Assembly (NCBI GenBank): GCA_009809945.1
Contig: WTPW01000020.1
Location: 211,007 to 275,006, forward strand
Length of the DNA stretch: 64,000 nucleotides
DNA from: Gigaspora margarita
Taxonomy: Eukaryota; Glomeromycota; Glomeromycetes; Diversisporales; Gigasporaceae
Reading direction: 5' to 3'
The notes below the pieces were generated by a model. It did no database searches, had not been told where the DNA came from, and worked only from the letters and a program-made list of their open reading frames with translations. This document shows, piece by piece, positions 1 through 11,500 of the stretch (position 1 is its first letter; every line of letters begins with the position of its first letter). The position numbers and the translations under genes are program-made.

Positions 1-320
1 GAATTAATGAACAATAAATATATTGAATAGATATGGAATTACTATTTATACAGAATTAATATTTAAATTATATAGAATAGATACAGAATTATTATTGATA
101 TAGAACAAACGTTTAATTAATATATTGAACAGATACAGAATTATTTTTGATATGGAATTAATACTTAATTAATATATTGAATAAATAAAGAATACTTTTG
201 ATACTGAATTAATGCTTAAATATTTTATTGAATAGATACAGAATAATTTTTTAATACAGAATTAATTATTTAATAAATATTTAATAAATAGATATAGAAT
301 TATTTTTGGTATAGGACTAA
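1..320. repeat. AT-rich tandem repeat, unit about 54 bp
   Basis: About six diverged copies of a unit that begins GAATTAAT, passes through TATTGAATAGATA and ends in AGAATTATTTTTGATA. Copies start near 1, 53, 155, 208 and 262, and the array may continue to the left of the window. I see no coding potential. It is a simple AT-rich minisatellite. Confidence 0.7.
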
Positions 321-544
321 TACTTAAAGAATTAATAATAAAAATTATAATAGAAATAAATAAATAAAACTTGAGATTCAAGTTTTGTAGTAAAAAAATT
401 TCATGAATAAATAAAAATTAAATAAATTTTCAAAAATAGGTTCAAAATAATGTTAAAGATAATTTGTAGAATATAATGAATATACAGTCATCCCCATATA
501 ATCTCCTCCCATATAATCACCAACTCTATAAACTCTATACAAAC

Positions 545-1505
545 TAGTGATGGGCAACGCGCGGGATTTTTAATATAAGATTATCTGGCCTGCGTTAGCA
601 TATCATCTGGCCCGCATTAACAAAACATCTGGCCTGCTTTAACATAAGTGGGCCAATTCCTAATTAGTATTCGATGTACTTACATAAAAATATTATGCAC
701 GCATTAACTTTATTTATTTCTCGTTCCACAATATACGTGCGTATAGAGATAATGCGCAAGCTGTACGTTGAAATAAATTTTTTAAATTGTCATTATTAAT
801 AAAGTGGGAATCTAGACTTTTAATTTCTTGCATAAAATAATACACCAAGAATATTGTGTACNATATGGGCGAAAATNTNCAATTTCNGTGATTATTTCAT
901 ATGAGNGATAAGNTTAAATAAATTNGAGCNAATCATTTATGTGATTTAGATGATTATTGACTATTTTAACAGAAATTATAAGCTCAATTATGAATTCCTT
1001 ATGAGTCGTTTATGGATTTTTGAACGTATATAACCTAGTTATAAATTTTTGTATGTATGTACAGTACTTGATCACTATAAATTTTAGCACATTTATACCT
1101 GATTATACACCTGATTACTTATAAAGTTTTATACGCTTATGATTTGATCGCTTTGTTACCATTATAATTTCAAATATGTATTTATATAATAATATTTTAA
1201 AAAAATTGATAAAATTAAGCAAATCTGAATTGATGAATTTAATAATTATAAGATTCAAATGTTTTAAAAGTAGGTAAAGTCTATATAAGCATCTTTATTT
1301 GTAATCAATACTGTAAGACTCATAAGAAATGATTATTATTTTAACGAGAAATTACATTCCTCGTGATGATATATACATATATATATGTATATATATTTAT
1401 TAATCATGACAAATCCAGAGACTTTACTCGATCCAGCGAATTCCGCGAATCCTGCGCGGATCCCGCGCGGGAATTTTTAAAAAAATCGGGGTTTGCCCAT
1501 CACTA
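545..1505. mobile_element. Non-autonomous hAT-type element with 8-bp target duplication
   Basis: The ends are inverted: TAGTGATGGGCAA at 545 and its complement ending at 1505. The flanks carry a perfect 8-bp direct repeat, ATACAAAC, at 537-544 and 1506-1513. An 8-bp duplication and TAGTGATGGG ends are typical of hAT elements. The left subterminal part holds three repeats of a CATCTGGCCYGC motif, and both ends carry GC-rich CGCGCGGG stretches, as expected of transposase-binding subterminal repeats. There is no transposase ORF, so it would need one in trans. A few single unknown bases lie at 862-927. It landed inside an older MITE-like sequence: CAGTCATCC...ATATAATC at about 483-536 resembles the element at 7442-7620. 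Confidence 0.88.
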
Positions 1506-1927
1506 ATACAAACACATAATTTTGTACGGTTGTTTTTTTTAATATTAAAAATACCTTATATAATCACATTAATAATATAATCACTATCACATTTTTCTAA
1601 AATTTTTTTAACCTAATTTATTAGAAAAAATACTTCTATAAACCACATTCTTTTTATTGGTTATAAATACATAATTGTGATTGGCTAACACAAAATTATA
1701 ATAAATTTTAATTTAATTTGAAGGCGCACTAAGTAGATTCAGAATTAGTGATGCGTGATTAATTATCGATTAGATTAGTATTATTATAAAAATTGATAAG
1801 AATGTTAATTAATCTTACATTTGCATCAGCAATAAGGAATTGATCTGAAATACTAACATAATGCAATAATTATACAATTAATATTTATTGTACAATTTTA
1901 TTTGCGTTAACATATTTTAAACTTTCT

Positions 1928-2011
1928 TTTAAATTATACGAATATAGAGAGTTTAAATTATACGAATATAGAGAGTTTAAATTCTACGAATATAGAGAGT
2001 TTAAATTCTAA
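1928..2011. repeat. 24-bp minisatellite, 3.5 copies
   Basis: Three and a half near-identical head-to-tail copies of a 24-bp unit that starts GTTTAAATT and ends GAATATAGAGA. The first two copies differ from the last by one A to C change. The high identity suggests recent expansion. No gene is associated with it. Confidence 0.85.
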
Positions 2012-2225
2012 GTTATTATTACTTAGCTACCAAAAATTTAATAAATAATATTCTAATATTAAATAATCGTATGTAATCAATTTAGTCCATCTCTACTAAA
2101 TTGGTTAAAAAGTATTCACATTACAAAACACATTTTATTTTTAATTTGGATTAGGAACTGCGTGACAGATATTTAAACCAAAGGTAAAGTTTTATTAAAT
2201 TTATGGTTAGTAAAATAGAGTTTGT

Positions 2226-2340
2226 CGGCCAAAGTTCGCTAATGACAATATCACTGCCGCAGCTGCCACAGCATAATTGATTGATTAATTGATTTAATGC
2301 TGCAATAGTGACATTGATCATTGGTGAACTTTGGGGCTGC
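2226..2340. mobile_element. Small foldback MITE
   Basis: Arms of about 40 bp are inverted copies of each other: CCAAAGTTCGCTAATGA from 2229 pairs with the complement of TCATTGGTGAACTTTGG ending at 2334. The arms then continue through TCACTGCCGCAGC against its partner GCTGCAATAGTGA. The loop is about 30 bp. I could not define a target duplication, so the family is not assigned. Confidence 0.6.
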
Positions 2341-2695
2341 CCTGGAAAACTCAGAAAATAAATAATAAAAACCAATATGTCAATTGAAATAGTTTTTAAA
2401 TAGGTATTTTACATCCTCTACCATATAATTTGATCGTTCAACTATACAGAGCATTTGTAATTTCTAAAATACTTATTTTAAAACCATTCTATGATCTGCT
2501 ATTGGGTATTTATGAAATACACTCTATGAGATCTCACCTTGTTGCTCATGTGGCCTACAGCTGGTTTCCTAACTTCCTCTTATTAATAGTCATTCATTAT
2601 AATCCATACTTACTAAATCATTTTGCAAATCCGTTCATACTTATATGCGTATCATATCATGGGTTTGGATCGTGATCTCATGACAAATGGATGCT

Positions 2696-3010
2696 TCATG
2701 ACTTTTTCATAACATTAGTAATTAATTTAGTCAAAACAGCAGAAGCATCTTTTAAAATCGGTATAGCTTCATTAAAATTGTCATAGGATTTGGCCGTAGA
2801 GCTATTCTCAATTTGCTGATGCAAGTTATTGTAACGATTAAGTTTTCTGTGTTCCTCATTTCTGTATAATTCTTTTAAGTGTTTATATACCTACCATAAT
2901 TGTACTATTATAGTCATGTTAATCTTACCTTAGTAGTATTAGGCATTACTAAGTATTCTTGATGGCATGCAAGCCCATCTACACTCAAAATATTACGTCT
3001 ATGCTTAATT
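2696..3010 (-). CDS. Possible 3' end of a small host gene (unknown product)
   Basis: On the minus strand, 2890-2696 is an open 64-codon block with a protein-like, charged composition (KELYRNEEHRKL, then AIPILKDASAVLTKLI) that ends in TGA. Upstream, a second in-frame block ends at 2929 (DGLACHQEYLVMPNTTK) and is followed by GTAAGATT. Joining the two uses a candidate intron of only 38 nt (2928-2891, GTAAGA..GGTAG), which is short even for this genome, so the model is uncertain. The 5' part is not visible. The nearest upstream sequence is the Tc1 element at 3271-4803, which may have disrupted it. I do not recognise the family. Confidence 0.3.
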
Positions 3011-3387
3011 CACGGCGTGAATGCTCAAATTACAGCATGTAAGCTCTAAATTATATTCTAAGAAATTAGCATGTATATAAATGTTTGCTCGCCCTTCGTT
3101 GAGCAAGAAAATATGCTCTCCAAATTCCTCTTTAAATAAAGATCACATAAATTCACATTCTTTTTATAATAAATGCCTAATAAATCATGAATGTTCGAAT
3201 GCCATAATTTATTTCCTTGTTCATGTGACCTTCTAACGTCAACCAACGGAGTTAAACTCAGTATGACAGTACACTCCCCTGACATAAATCACGGGATTTT
3301 TTGGTAAACAACATGACGATCAATTTTTTACCGGTTTTTTAATTTGTAAATTCTCGCCAGAATTTTTTTATTTAACAGCTATATATA

Positions 3388-3577
3388 TACAGTTGACCCT
3401 CTCAAAACCGATCCTGTCAAAACTGATAACCTGTCAAATCTGATAAAAAATTAATCTACCAAATTAGTTTCCGTTATATAAATCTAATAGTTTGTAATGT
3501 TTTCAAATCCGATAACCTCTCAAAACTGATACAAAACCTGTCCACCATGCATACCGATTTTGAGAGGGTTGACTGTA
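3388..3577. mobile_element. Pogo/Tigger-like MITE nested in the Tc1 element
   Basis: The terminal inverted repeats read TACAGTTGACCCTCTCAAAA at 3388 and its near-complement ending GAGAGGGTTGACTGTA at 3577. The CAGTTGACCCTC type of end and a TA target point to pogo/Tigger-derived MITEs. The inside repeats CAAAACTGATAACCTGTCAA-like words and has no ORF. It sits inside 3271-4803, between the left end and the transposase 3' end, so it is younger than that element. Confidence 0.88.
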
Positions 3578-3595
3578 TATATATATTTATAAGAT

Positions 3596-4642
3596 TTAAT
3601 ATCGTGTAGGGTATCCTTCGGCGTCAATTACAGCAAGAACACGCTGAATCACACTTTCAACAAGATTTTTTATAATTGAGCCATTGATTTTAAACCACTC
3701 ATCCTGCAGCAAATTGAATAATTCCGACTCATTGCTAGGTAAAGGAATGTGCTTACGTACACGATTCTCTAATTCGTCCCACAGATGTTCAATAGGGTTT
3801 AGGTCTGGGCTATATGATGGCCATGGAAGTCGCACAATATTATTTTCATGAAACCAGCGCTCAGTAAATTTGGAAGTATGAATTTTTGGCATTATCGTCT
3901 TGGAACATATAATTGTTTTGACCAACTATGTTTATTAAATTGTTTAAATAAAGTACATAACAAGTTTCAAGAATTTCTACATAATCCTTCGAATCCATCC
4001 TGCCATCAACCCGAACTAATGGTCCAAGATCATATATACTAAAACACCCAAACCATTACACCGTATCGGCCTGACCTAAATGTTGGAACTAAACATTCAA
4101 CATCATATTTTTCTTTTGGTTTCCTCCAAACATACTTACTGCCATCACCACCAAACACTTGAAACCTTGATTCATCACTCCAAATAATGTTATCCCATCT
4201 TTCATTCCAGCCTATTCTTTCTTCTGCCCAACGCAGACGAGCCACACGAGAAACCTCATCTACAAATGGTTTTCTTAAACCAACCTGACCATAAAACCCT
4301 TCAAGATGAAGGTGTCATTGTATGGTTCATGCAGATACTTTGACAGAGGTTGATTCAATAAACTTATTTGTCAAACGTTTAGCATAACTTTCTGTCTTCT
4401 TTCAAAATGTGAACTAGGTGGCGAATACCACATTCAGTTACTTTAGAGGGCTGCCCAGAGCGAGGAGGAGGCACTACTTTTTCAGTTTTTTGTAGTATGT
4501 AATTACATTGTGAACAGTGTTTCTGAGTAATTTTAGAGTCTCCATTCGTTACCTGCTTTACACCACAACTCCATGCACCAATGATTTTGTTACATTGTTC
4601 AGCAGTAAGTTGTTTCCTTGTTTTCATAATAAAAAAAAACAA
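3596..4642 (-). pseudogene. Tc1/mariner transposase (DDE/IS630 fold), broken
   Basis: Reading from 4642 downward, the N-terminal helix-turn-helix region contains KTRKQLTAEQCNKIIGAW and a PPRSGQPSK linker (4642-4379). Then comes the first catalytic block IIWSDESRFQVFGGDG with the WRKP motif (4245-4039). Last is the DD34E end, NIVRLPWPSYSPDLNPIEH followed by LWDELENRV (3925-3596). These blocks are in order but are separated by stops and frame changes around 4250-4370 and 3930-4040, and the second catalytic Asp region (DDNA.IHTS in the family) is disrupted. Two to three disabling changes are likely. The protein would catalyse cut-and-paste transposition at TA sites if intact. Confidence 0.9.
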
Positions 4643-4803
4643 AAATGAGAAAAAAAAAACTAGCTACACTAGCATGTTCGAATTATACTATAAAAAATTT
4701 TTTTCTATAGCTTGTATAAGAATTTTCAAGAAAAAATTTTTTGTAAACAATGAGTCATAACCAGTTATCATTACCGATTTATGATTTATGTCAGGGGAGT
4801 GTA

Positions 4804-5235
4804 CCAAGCTCTTCCTTACGATAGTTACACTATCCATAAGTGAAGAAACATATGCTTTCTGTCTTGGAGTAGGTTAGATGGCATGAGAATTTTTAATTTT
4901 TAGCATTGTATCTTATACTTGGCTTTGTAATATATTTTACTTTAGTATCTTTCGTAAAAATATAATTTATATATTCATAAATTTTAGCGTACAAATTTCA
5001 GGAAAAAAATTTATGAAAATCTTTACTATAATTGGCTGTGATAACTCCAAAAGGTTCAAGCCACATGACAATGCTTCACTATTGTAGTATGATATTAGGG
5101 TAGCTGCGCAACGCAGTTGCGCTAAAACCAGGAACGTGATGTAAATTGTTATTTTGCTCAACTGGTTATCAATTTATAAACGTCTCACTTGGAACAAGAC
5201 ACACACTGAAACAACTTTCAGGCGTAAAGTATCTT
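4804..5235. other. Gene-free stretch
   Basis: No convincing coding, RNA or transposon signal from 4804 to 5127. At 5129 there is CCAGGAACGTGATG, which resembles the ends CCAGGAAYGTAG seen at 6930 (inverted), 26512 and 27152. An element bounded by 5128 and about 6938 is possible but not established. Confidence 0.4.
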
Positions 5236-5470
5236 TACTATACGCTTCTCTTCTCTTTATTTGTTACTATACGCTTCTTTTCTCTTTATTTGTTACTATA
5301 CGCTTCTCTTCTCTTTATTTGTTACTAATGCTTCTCTTCTCTTTATTTGTTACTATACGCTTCTCTTCTCTTTATTTGTTACTATACGCTTCTTTTCTCT
5401 TTATTTGTTACTATACGCTTCTCTTCTCTTTATTTGTTACTATACGCTTCTCTTCTCTTTATTCGTTACA
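5236..5470. repeat. 29-bp pyrimidine-rich minisatellite, about 8 copies
   Basis: Head-to-tail copies of a 29-bp unit, TACTATACGCTTCTCTTCTC followed by TTTATTTGT, with very little divergence (C/T changes and one short deletion). Because 29 is not a multiple of three, the open frames across it rotate and are artefacts. The near-identity suggests a recent or unstable expansion. Confidence 0.93.
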
Positions 5471-5761
5471 GTCAAAAGACTAACTTTTGCTCTTTCTATT
5501 TATATTAATTCTGCGATTACATATATTGTATAACACTTATAATTCTCTAATTTTACTTTTTTCATTGTAAAATAAACTCTTAAATTCTACTAGTAAAATC
5601 GTCTTTGCTATGGTGATCGATGATCACAATACCGTTGCTCAACATTATAATACTTGTCATAATTCTGGTCGACTATATTACCAAATAAACCGTTCGAATT
5701 TATTTTCATTCTATCTTTGCACTTTCGCTTTGTTATACATTTCGTATTAAATCATTAACAG

Positions 5762-6119
5762 TCACTTTATAGGCAACTTAGTTCATAGACAATTCATTTA
5801 CAGGCAAGATTATTCTACATGGTTATGGTTAATTCACAGACAAAATCATTTTGTTGACAATATATTTAACCAACAATTTCTTCATAAATTGCACCAGCTT
5901 TACCATAAATTCTCGAAACAACATCCATGCCCGCTATTTCGAGAATTAATGGTAAATTTAAACTTAATTCTAATGACAATGACTAGAATTAATTTGTCTG
6001 TGAAGTCTGATGTCATTGAAATAACTGCCAATAAAACAAACTTGTTTGTGAATAATTGATTATAAAATAATCTTACCTGTAATTAAATTCTCTGCGAACT
6101 AAGTTGTCTGTGAAGTAAT
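5762..6119. mobile_element. Foldback MITE, about 360 bp
   Basis: Long imperfect inverted arms: CAACTTAGTTCATAGACAAT near 5773 and TTTACAGGCAAGATTATT near 5800 pair with AATAATCTTACCTGTAATTA and GCGAACTAAGTTGTCTGTG near 6070-6113. Arms are about 60-70 bp and the middle is AT-rich and non-coding. No clear target duplication is visible. Confidence 0.65.
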
Positions 6120-6539
6120 TTTTGGTGAGTTGATGCTACTGAATAGAATATTAAATAAAAACTCAATAAAATCGAAATAGATCACAATAAATACAATTTG
6201 AATCTTAAAGGCAGTCTAATAGCGATAGAGAATATTTTACCCGATTTTGTTCCACCGTATGATACATATTACTGCGTTCTCAGAATGACACAAATACCAA
6301 ATATGGTGTTACGATCGGTTGAGAGAGCTTGATGACATTGGGCTGGTTTAGTTCGATCGTGAACAAATTGTGATTAAGGTTAAATGGTTTAAAACGATAA
6401 CTAACACACATAATTACAGGTATAAGGGTCCTCTTTATTAATATGAATCAATACATTGGATTATTACAGAAAACTATCTACAACCCTACTTGTTCTTCCT
6501 CCATAAGCTAAAACCAAACTCTTATATATTTTTAATTCG

Positions 6540-6940
6540 TATAGGAGCTTTAATTACTCGTTTGGAGATTCAAATCTCCAAACGGGTGATCAAATCTCCA
6601 AACGAGTAATTGATCACCTGTCTGGAGATTTGATTATAGTGATCATCCGTTTGGGGCTTTGATCACCCGTTTGGAGATTCAATCACCCGACTATGCCACA
6701 AAATATGCCAAAATTAGAAATAAATAACAATAAAATAACAATACTAACTAAAAATAGAAAAAGTTGAGCATAAAAACACCACATGAACAGTAGAAGTATG
6801 TTACACCAGCACAGCACATTGACATAATTTTTAATGTCCAATCAAATGCAAGATTTTGCGAATGTCATTCTAGATGGCAGGTAACCATACACTCCGTTAA
6901 TTTGCATAACTACGTTCCTGGTATAGTCAATATAACTCAA
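6540..6940. repeat. Dispersed repeat with alternating GATCACCCGTTTGGAGATT motifs
   Basis: 6548-6690 contains about seven copies, in both orientations, of a motif close to GATCACCCGTTTGGAGATT. The rest, to the end CTACGTTCCTGG at 6938, is the reverse complement of 27150-27420: both contain the GACATTCGCAAAATCTTGCA-type block, the ATCTAGAATGACATT word and the GCACAGCACATTGA word in mirrored order. It is a dispersed repeat of unknown class with a palindrome-rich end. Confidence 0.65.
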
Positions 6941-7441
6941 ATGAAGGGCATAAATTCATATGATGGTTGTAAAATATACCGTGAGACCTGAACTTTTAAA
7001 CTATTTTTTCTCCTCAGAGATGCCTCTAAAATCAACTCTGTGAAGTTGATTGTGAGAAATCTTTGGCCAACTTTAATATCATTTTATAAAAGGTACGATT
7101 ATGAAGATCTTTCATGATTGTTACGTAACTGTAACTTTTTTACTATTAAATTTATTTTTGGCTGATTTTTAGGGCAGTGTTAAGAAAGTTTTACAAGATA
7201 AAAATTCTATGAAATCCAACATGTGGTGCGTTTTTATTTTATCTTAGGAAACATGGAGATGTGACTTAGTAAAATTTGGTGCAATTGTATAAAAACAGGT
7301 TAAAAAACATTTTAATGTACAAATTTGTATGCTATACAGTTTAAGGGATAAGAATCAAATTAGATTATCCCAGAGTGGACTCCATAGTTCAGTTATATGC
7401 TGTAGTATCCAACATTTGTAATTTTCACTAATGCAGAAATA

Positions 7442-7620
7442 TACAGTCATCCTCCTCTATAATTACCTATTATATAATCACAATTCTCATATAATCACAT
7501 TAAATTTTGAGACAATTTATTAATAAAACATATAAAAAAAGACTTCTATATAATTACATTCTTTTATAATCACCAATTTTCTTGATACAAACTGCATGAT
7601 TATAGAGGAGGACGACTGTA
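7442..7620. mobile_element. MITE with TACAGTCATCCTCCTCTATA ends
   Basis: The ends TACAGTCATCCTCCTCTATA (7442) and TATAGAGGAGGACGACTGTA (to 7620) are inverted with one mismatch. Both outer dinucleotides are TA, consistent with Tc1/pogo-type insertion. Internal AT-rich ATATAATCAC words repeat. There is no ORF. Degraded relatives lie at about 483-536 (split by the hAT element) and 8270-8357. Confidence 0.88.
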
Positions 7621-8566
7621 GTTGCTGTGGTAATCACATCCGAACCTTGAGAATCTGCCCTGAAATAATTCTTAGAGGACATATAATTATTTTATATACT
7701 GTACAACTTATCTCGCTGTCAAAGTCTTTTTAGAAACTGCATTAACCTTAGCTTTAGTTTTAAATCTGACCCTAACGATAATAACTAGGATTACTCTGTA
7801 AAATGAGCTTTTGCTAAAATAAACTGAACTTGTCTATGAATTAATCATGCATAATATAATGTTACTGTAGACAAATAAATCTAATTTTGTTTTATTATTA
7901 AATTCACTGTATCAAGATATTTAATATAATTGGTTTGGATTATAAAGATTTTAATTGGTTTTTATTATATATTAATAAATATATATATAATTTATTGAAA
8001 AAGTCTATTCGTAACAGCCTGTTGTGTAACATCCATAAGGACATATTAATGTTAGAGTAAAGTTAGGGTTAGGGTCAATATTAATACAGAATTGCGAGAG
8101 GATCATTTTTTGTTAGAAGTGCAATAGAGGTTATCTTAGTAAAATTTTGATTTATAAATAAACCTGTTACAAATAAGTGCGTAACAGGTTGTTACGAATA
8201 GATTGTCCTAATTTATTTGCCTTTTAAAATCACAAGATACAGTATATCTTATTTTATATTATGTGATTATAAAGAAGTAATTCTATTTTAATCATCCCTC
8301 TATATAATCATCAAAAGTGCTAGATAAACTGGGTGATTATATGGAAGGACAACTGTATAATAAAAAAAAAGTTTGTGGAAATAGAGCAGTGCACCTTAGA
8401 TTAGTACCTATATTTGTAGCAATTTTCAAATATCGTCTCTATCTGTAATTATTTTCATTTTGTGCCCTGATTTGTAAATTCCCCATAAATCAATAATGTT
8501 TTGCAACTAATTTTATTGCTAAATATCAATATTCAGAACTTACATGCATAAAATATATAATCCAGT
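7621..8566. other. Intergenic stretch with MITE remnants
   Basis: Apart from the MITE at 8002-8206 and a degraded copy of the 7442-7620 MITE at about 8270-8357 (ATCATCCCTCTATATAATC to GGAAGGACAACTGTATA), I see no gene or RNA signal. 8357-8566 holds the region beyond the stop of the minus-strand gene at 8567. Confidence 0.5.
8002..8206. mobile_element. MITE with TCTATTCGTAACARCCTGTT ends
   Basis: TCTATTCGTAACAGCCTGTT at 8004 pairs with AACAGGTTGTTACGAATAGA at about 8182-8203, giving 20-bp ends with one mismatch. The inside is non-coding and includes GTTAGGGTTAGGGTCAA, which looks telomere-like by chance but is only two repeats long. Target duplication not resolved. Confidence 0.75.
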
Positions 8567-11500
8567 TTATTTTATTTTTTTTAATAATAAAATTGAAACA
8601 TTAATTTCAAAATTTAAATTTTCACTAAATAGTGGATGATAAATTAGATGTTTTGGAGTTGCAATTACCAACCCATGTTGGTTGCAATTATTGTTTGGAA
8701 TAGTATTAACCAATCTACAATTATTGGTGACATTCATAAATAGTGGGTAAATAAAATTTTTTCTTTTCCCGTCAGAAGAGATAAAATTTTCGTCACCAGC
8801 GAGTAAGGACTTCCATTCTTTTTTTAGAGTTCGATCATGTTTAATATTAACGTCAATAATTGTTCTATAAAAATAAATATTATGACTAGTTGAACAAACA
8901 AATGCAGATACGATCAAGTAAGAAAATATACAGTACCCAGTTAATCTTTTCAAGGACTCTTTATCAATATATCCAAATAATATTTTCGCCTTAATATAGT
9001 TATTATCATTAACATTATTTTCTTTATCAAGATTGTGAACAAGTAAGCAAGCCGAATTCTCTGAAGAGAAATGGACACTGGCCACGACCTTTGACTTATA
9101 TAAATTATATTCACTGGGACCGTCGGGACATTCAGTAACACACATCATTAATTTATACTTATTCATAAAACTTAAATTATTTTTTAATTCTTCACATTCT
9201 ATCATGCACTTATTCGTAAAACTTAAATTATTTTCAAATTCTTCACATTCTATCGTGCAATCTTCTTTAAATGTTTTGGAGTAACCAATAATGATCCAAC
9301 CAATCTGTATCTCACGCTCTGACTTATTCCTATTCTTCTTACCATTATCACCATGAACGACAAATGCTGGTGTGTGTTCATCAATATAATGAACTCGCAA
9401 ATAATATCTATGATTTTTATCTTGCTGCATTAATGATGCAAAGATCCGGCACTCATGAACCGGATTCGAGATAAGATCTTTAGATTCATTGTCCCACTCG
9501 ATGATTACAGTTGGATCTTGTAAATTTATTTTGTGAGTTGTAATTCCGCCTATTAAGATTTTATCGTGAATAATATATAATATTTGTGAAAATTATTATA
9601 AGTCATTGTATAATAGGTAAAATATCGGTACGAGTGTAGATCAAGACTCGAATCACTGTAAGATGTTTTCGACTACAAATACATATTCGATTTGATTATT
9701 AATTCACATTCGTACTTTCGCATCGATTTTTTACCTTCATACGATAACGTTATTATCTCGTGGCCGTTGTTACCACTATAAATATTTTATCATATTAATT
9801 AATAAACCTACGAAATTTTAGAATACATATATACTGATAGTAGTAACAACATGGCCTACAATAATGATTGTATTCATCACCAACGCGATGAATACCACTC
9901 ACTAATTGATATAAATTAAAACTTTACTTTTTAGAATTCGTTTACCAAAAGCTTTCAACACTTTATCTTTTAAATCATCGCCGAGTAATTCAAATATTGG
10001 CCTTATGTCATAATAAATTATTTGCCAGTGTTCGGGATCCTCTCCACCTACTATAGTTGACTTCATTTTTGATATATCAGACACTTTTGATGTGGAGCAT
10101 TCGGATTTATGATCTACTTCGGCTTGAAATTTTACAAATTCATCACTACCAGCACCACCAGCCACCTTAAAGTTGGTGTCTGTGAAGCCTAATTTCGTGT
10201 AAATTTTATTTTGGAGTTATGGAAGATTTAAGTATTAATGTATTATGTAAGAATTGTATTGGCTTGTGATAAAATGTAATAATTAAAAAAATACCATTAT
10301 TTCGTGTATTAATATTTTCGGAAGTCTTAATGCTTGCTGCTCCGTAAAAAACTTTATTAGCATAGAATTGTCCATATCTTCTCGAAATTTTTTTAAGCTC
10401 TTTAATTTTCTCTTCACGAAGTGTTTTATCTAATGCTAATTTAACTTCATTAATAAATTCTTTTGTCAAATCAATATTCGTAGCATCAAATTCTAGCACT
10501 GACTTGAATTTTACATTAGATGAAGAAGATATTTTTTCATCGCGAGATTTAATAAATTCTTCCATCCGTTCAGAGGAGATGTTACCGAATAAAGATAAGT
10601 AAGATAAGTAAGATAAAGGTAACTTTGCTGTTATTTCATTCTTAAAAGTCAAACTTTCTTTAGAAGAATTTCCCTCACTTTTCTCATTTTTATATTCAGT
10701 TTGCTCTGAACGATCATAATGTCTAGGGTCAATCTTAGTTATGTCAATTGAAAATGCTTGCAATTTTGCTAACTGAATGCGACTGTCTTCAAATGTAAAT
10801 CCATATTCACACTGTTTGATCAATTCATTCCAGTCTTGATTATTCACTTGGAGAATTTTTAGATGAAGTCCTCTATTTTCTGCCCAAACTATTTTTGTCC
10901 ATTCGATAAAATCTTCTGAGTGATGTCTGATTTTTACGTCACCATCACAAAAAATAAGATTCGGTCCCATTTTAAGAAGCGACCGAACGTAATTAAGCTT
11001 TTTATTTTCTAATGATAGTATTTCATAGAATTTTTCGGGTTCATTTGAGGGCAAATGTTTATGAATGGTGACTTTTATACGACCGCATGATTCGGCCTTT
11101 TTTATTAAGCTTTCTGTACAGTTGTAATGCGAAATATGCAATGTGTTATCATTATCATCAAGAATTCCTCCCAAATAATAAATATCTTCTTCACCTTCTT
11201 CCAGATAACGTTTATACTTCGGGCTCCAAAAGTTAAAGAATGGGTTAAATGATGTAAATTCATTTAGCCTTTTTCTGACACTGGATAATGGTATATTAAG
11301 ATCATCGAATTCGAGTCGTAACATTTCATGTTCATCGAGTTTCACCGTAACATAAAGCACTCTCTTCATATGGATTATACCATCTTTAATAATTTTAGAT
11401 ATTCTTATTTGGGAATCATTGATGTCAAGGCAACGGCCATCGTCTATAAAATAATATTCACATCTATTCGAATCAAAATATAACCGTTTTTCTATTACTT

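Larger units (their letters stand above)
3271..4803 (-). mobile_element. Tc1/mariner-type DNA transposon, decayed
   Basis: Perfect 22-bp inverted ends (TACACTCCCCTGACATAAAT plus two bases) lie at 3271-3292 and 4782-4803 and include the TA that this superfamily duplicates. Without the nested MITE at 3388-3577 the element is about 1.34 kb, a normal Tc1 size. The transposase lies on the minus strand between the ends. The perfect ends suggest that it moved more recently than the state of its transposase would imply, or that it was mobilised in trans. Confidence 0.93.

Noticed and set aside
2430-2675. 81-residue plus-strand frame
   Set aside because: No protein-like pattern, no splice or homology support, and surrounded by repeats.
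5146-5533. Overlapping open frames across the 29-bp minisatellite
   Set aside because: Frames rotate with the 29-bp unit and consist only of repeat translation (LLFSLFVTI).
8050-8080. Telomere-like GTTAGGGTTAGGG
   Set aside because: Only two repeats inside a MITE with clear inverted ends.
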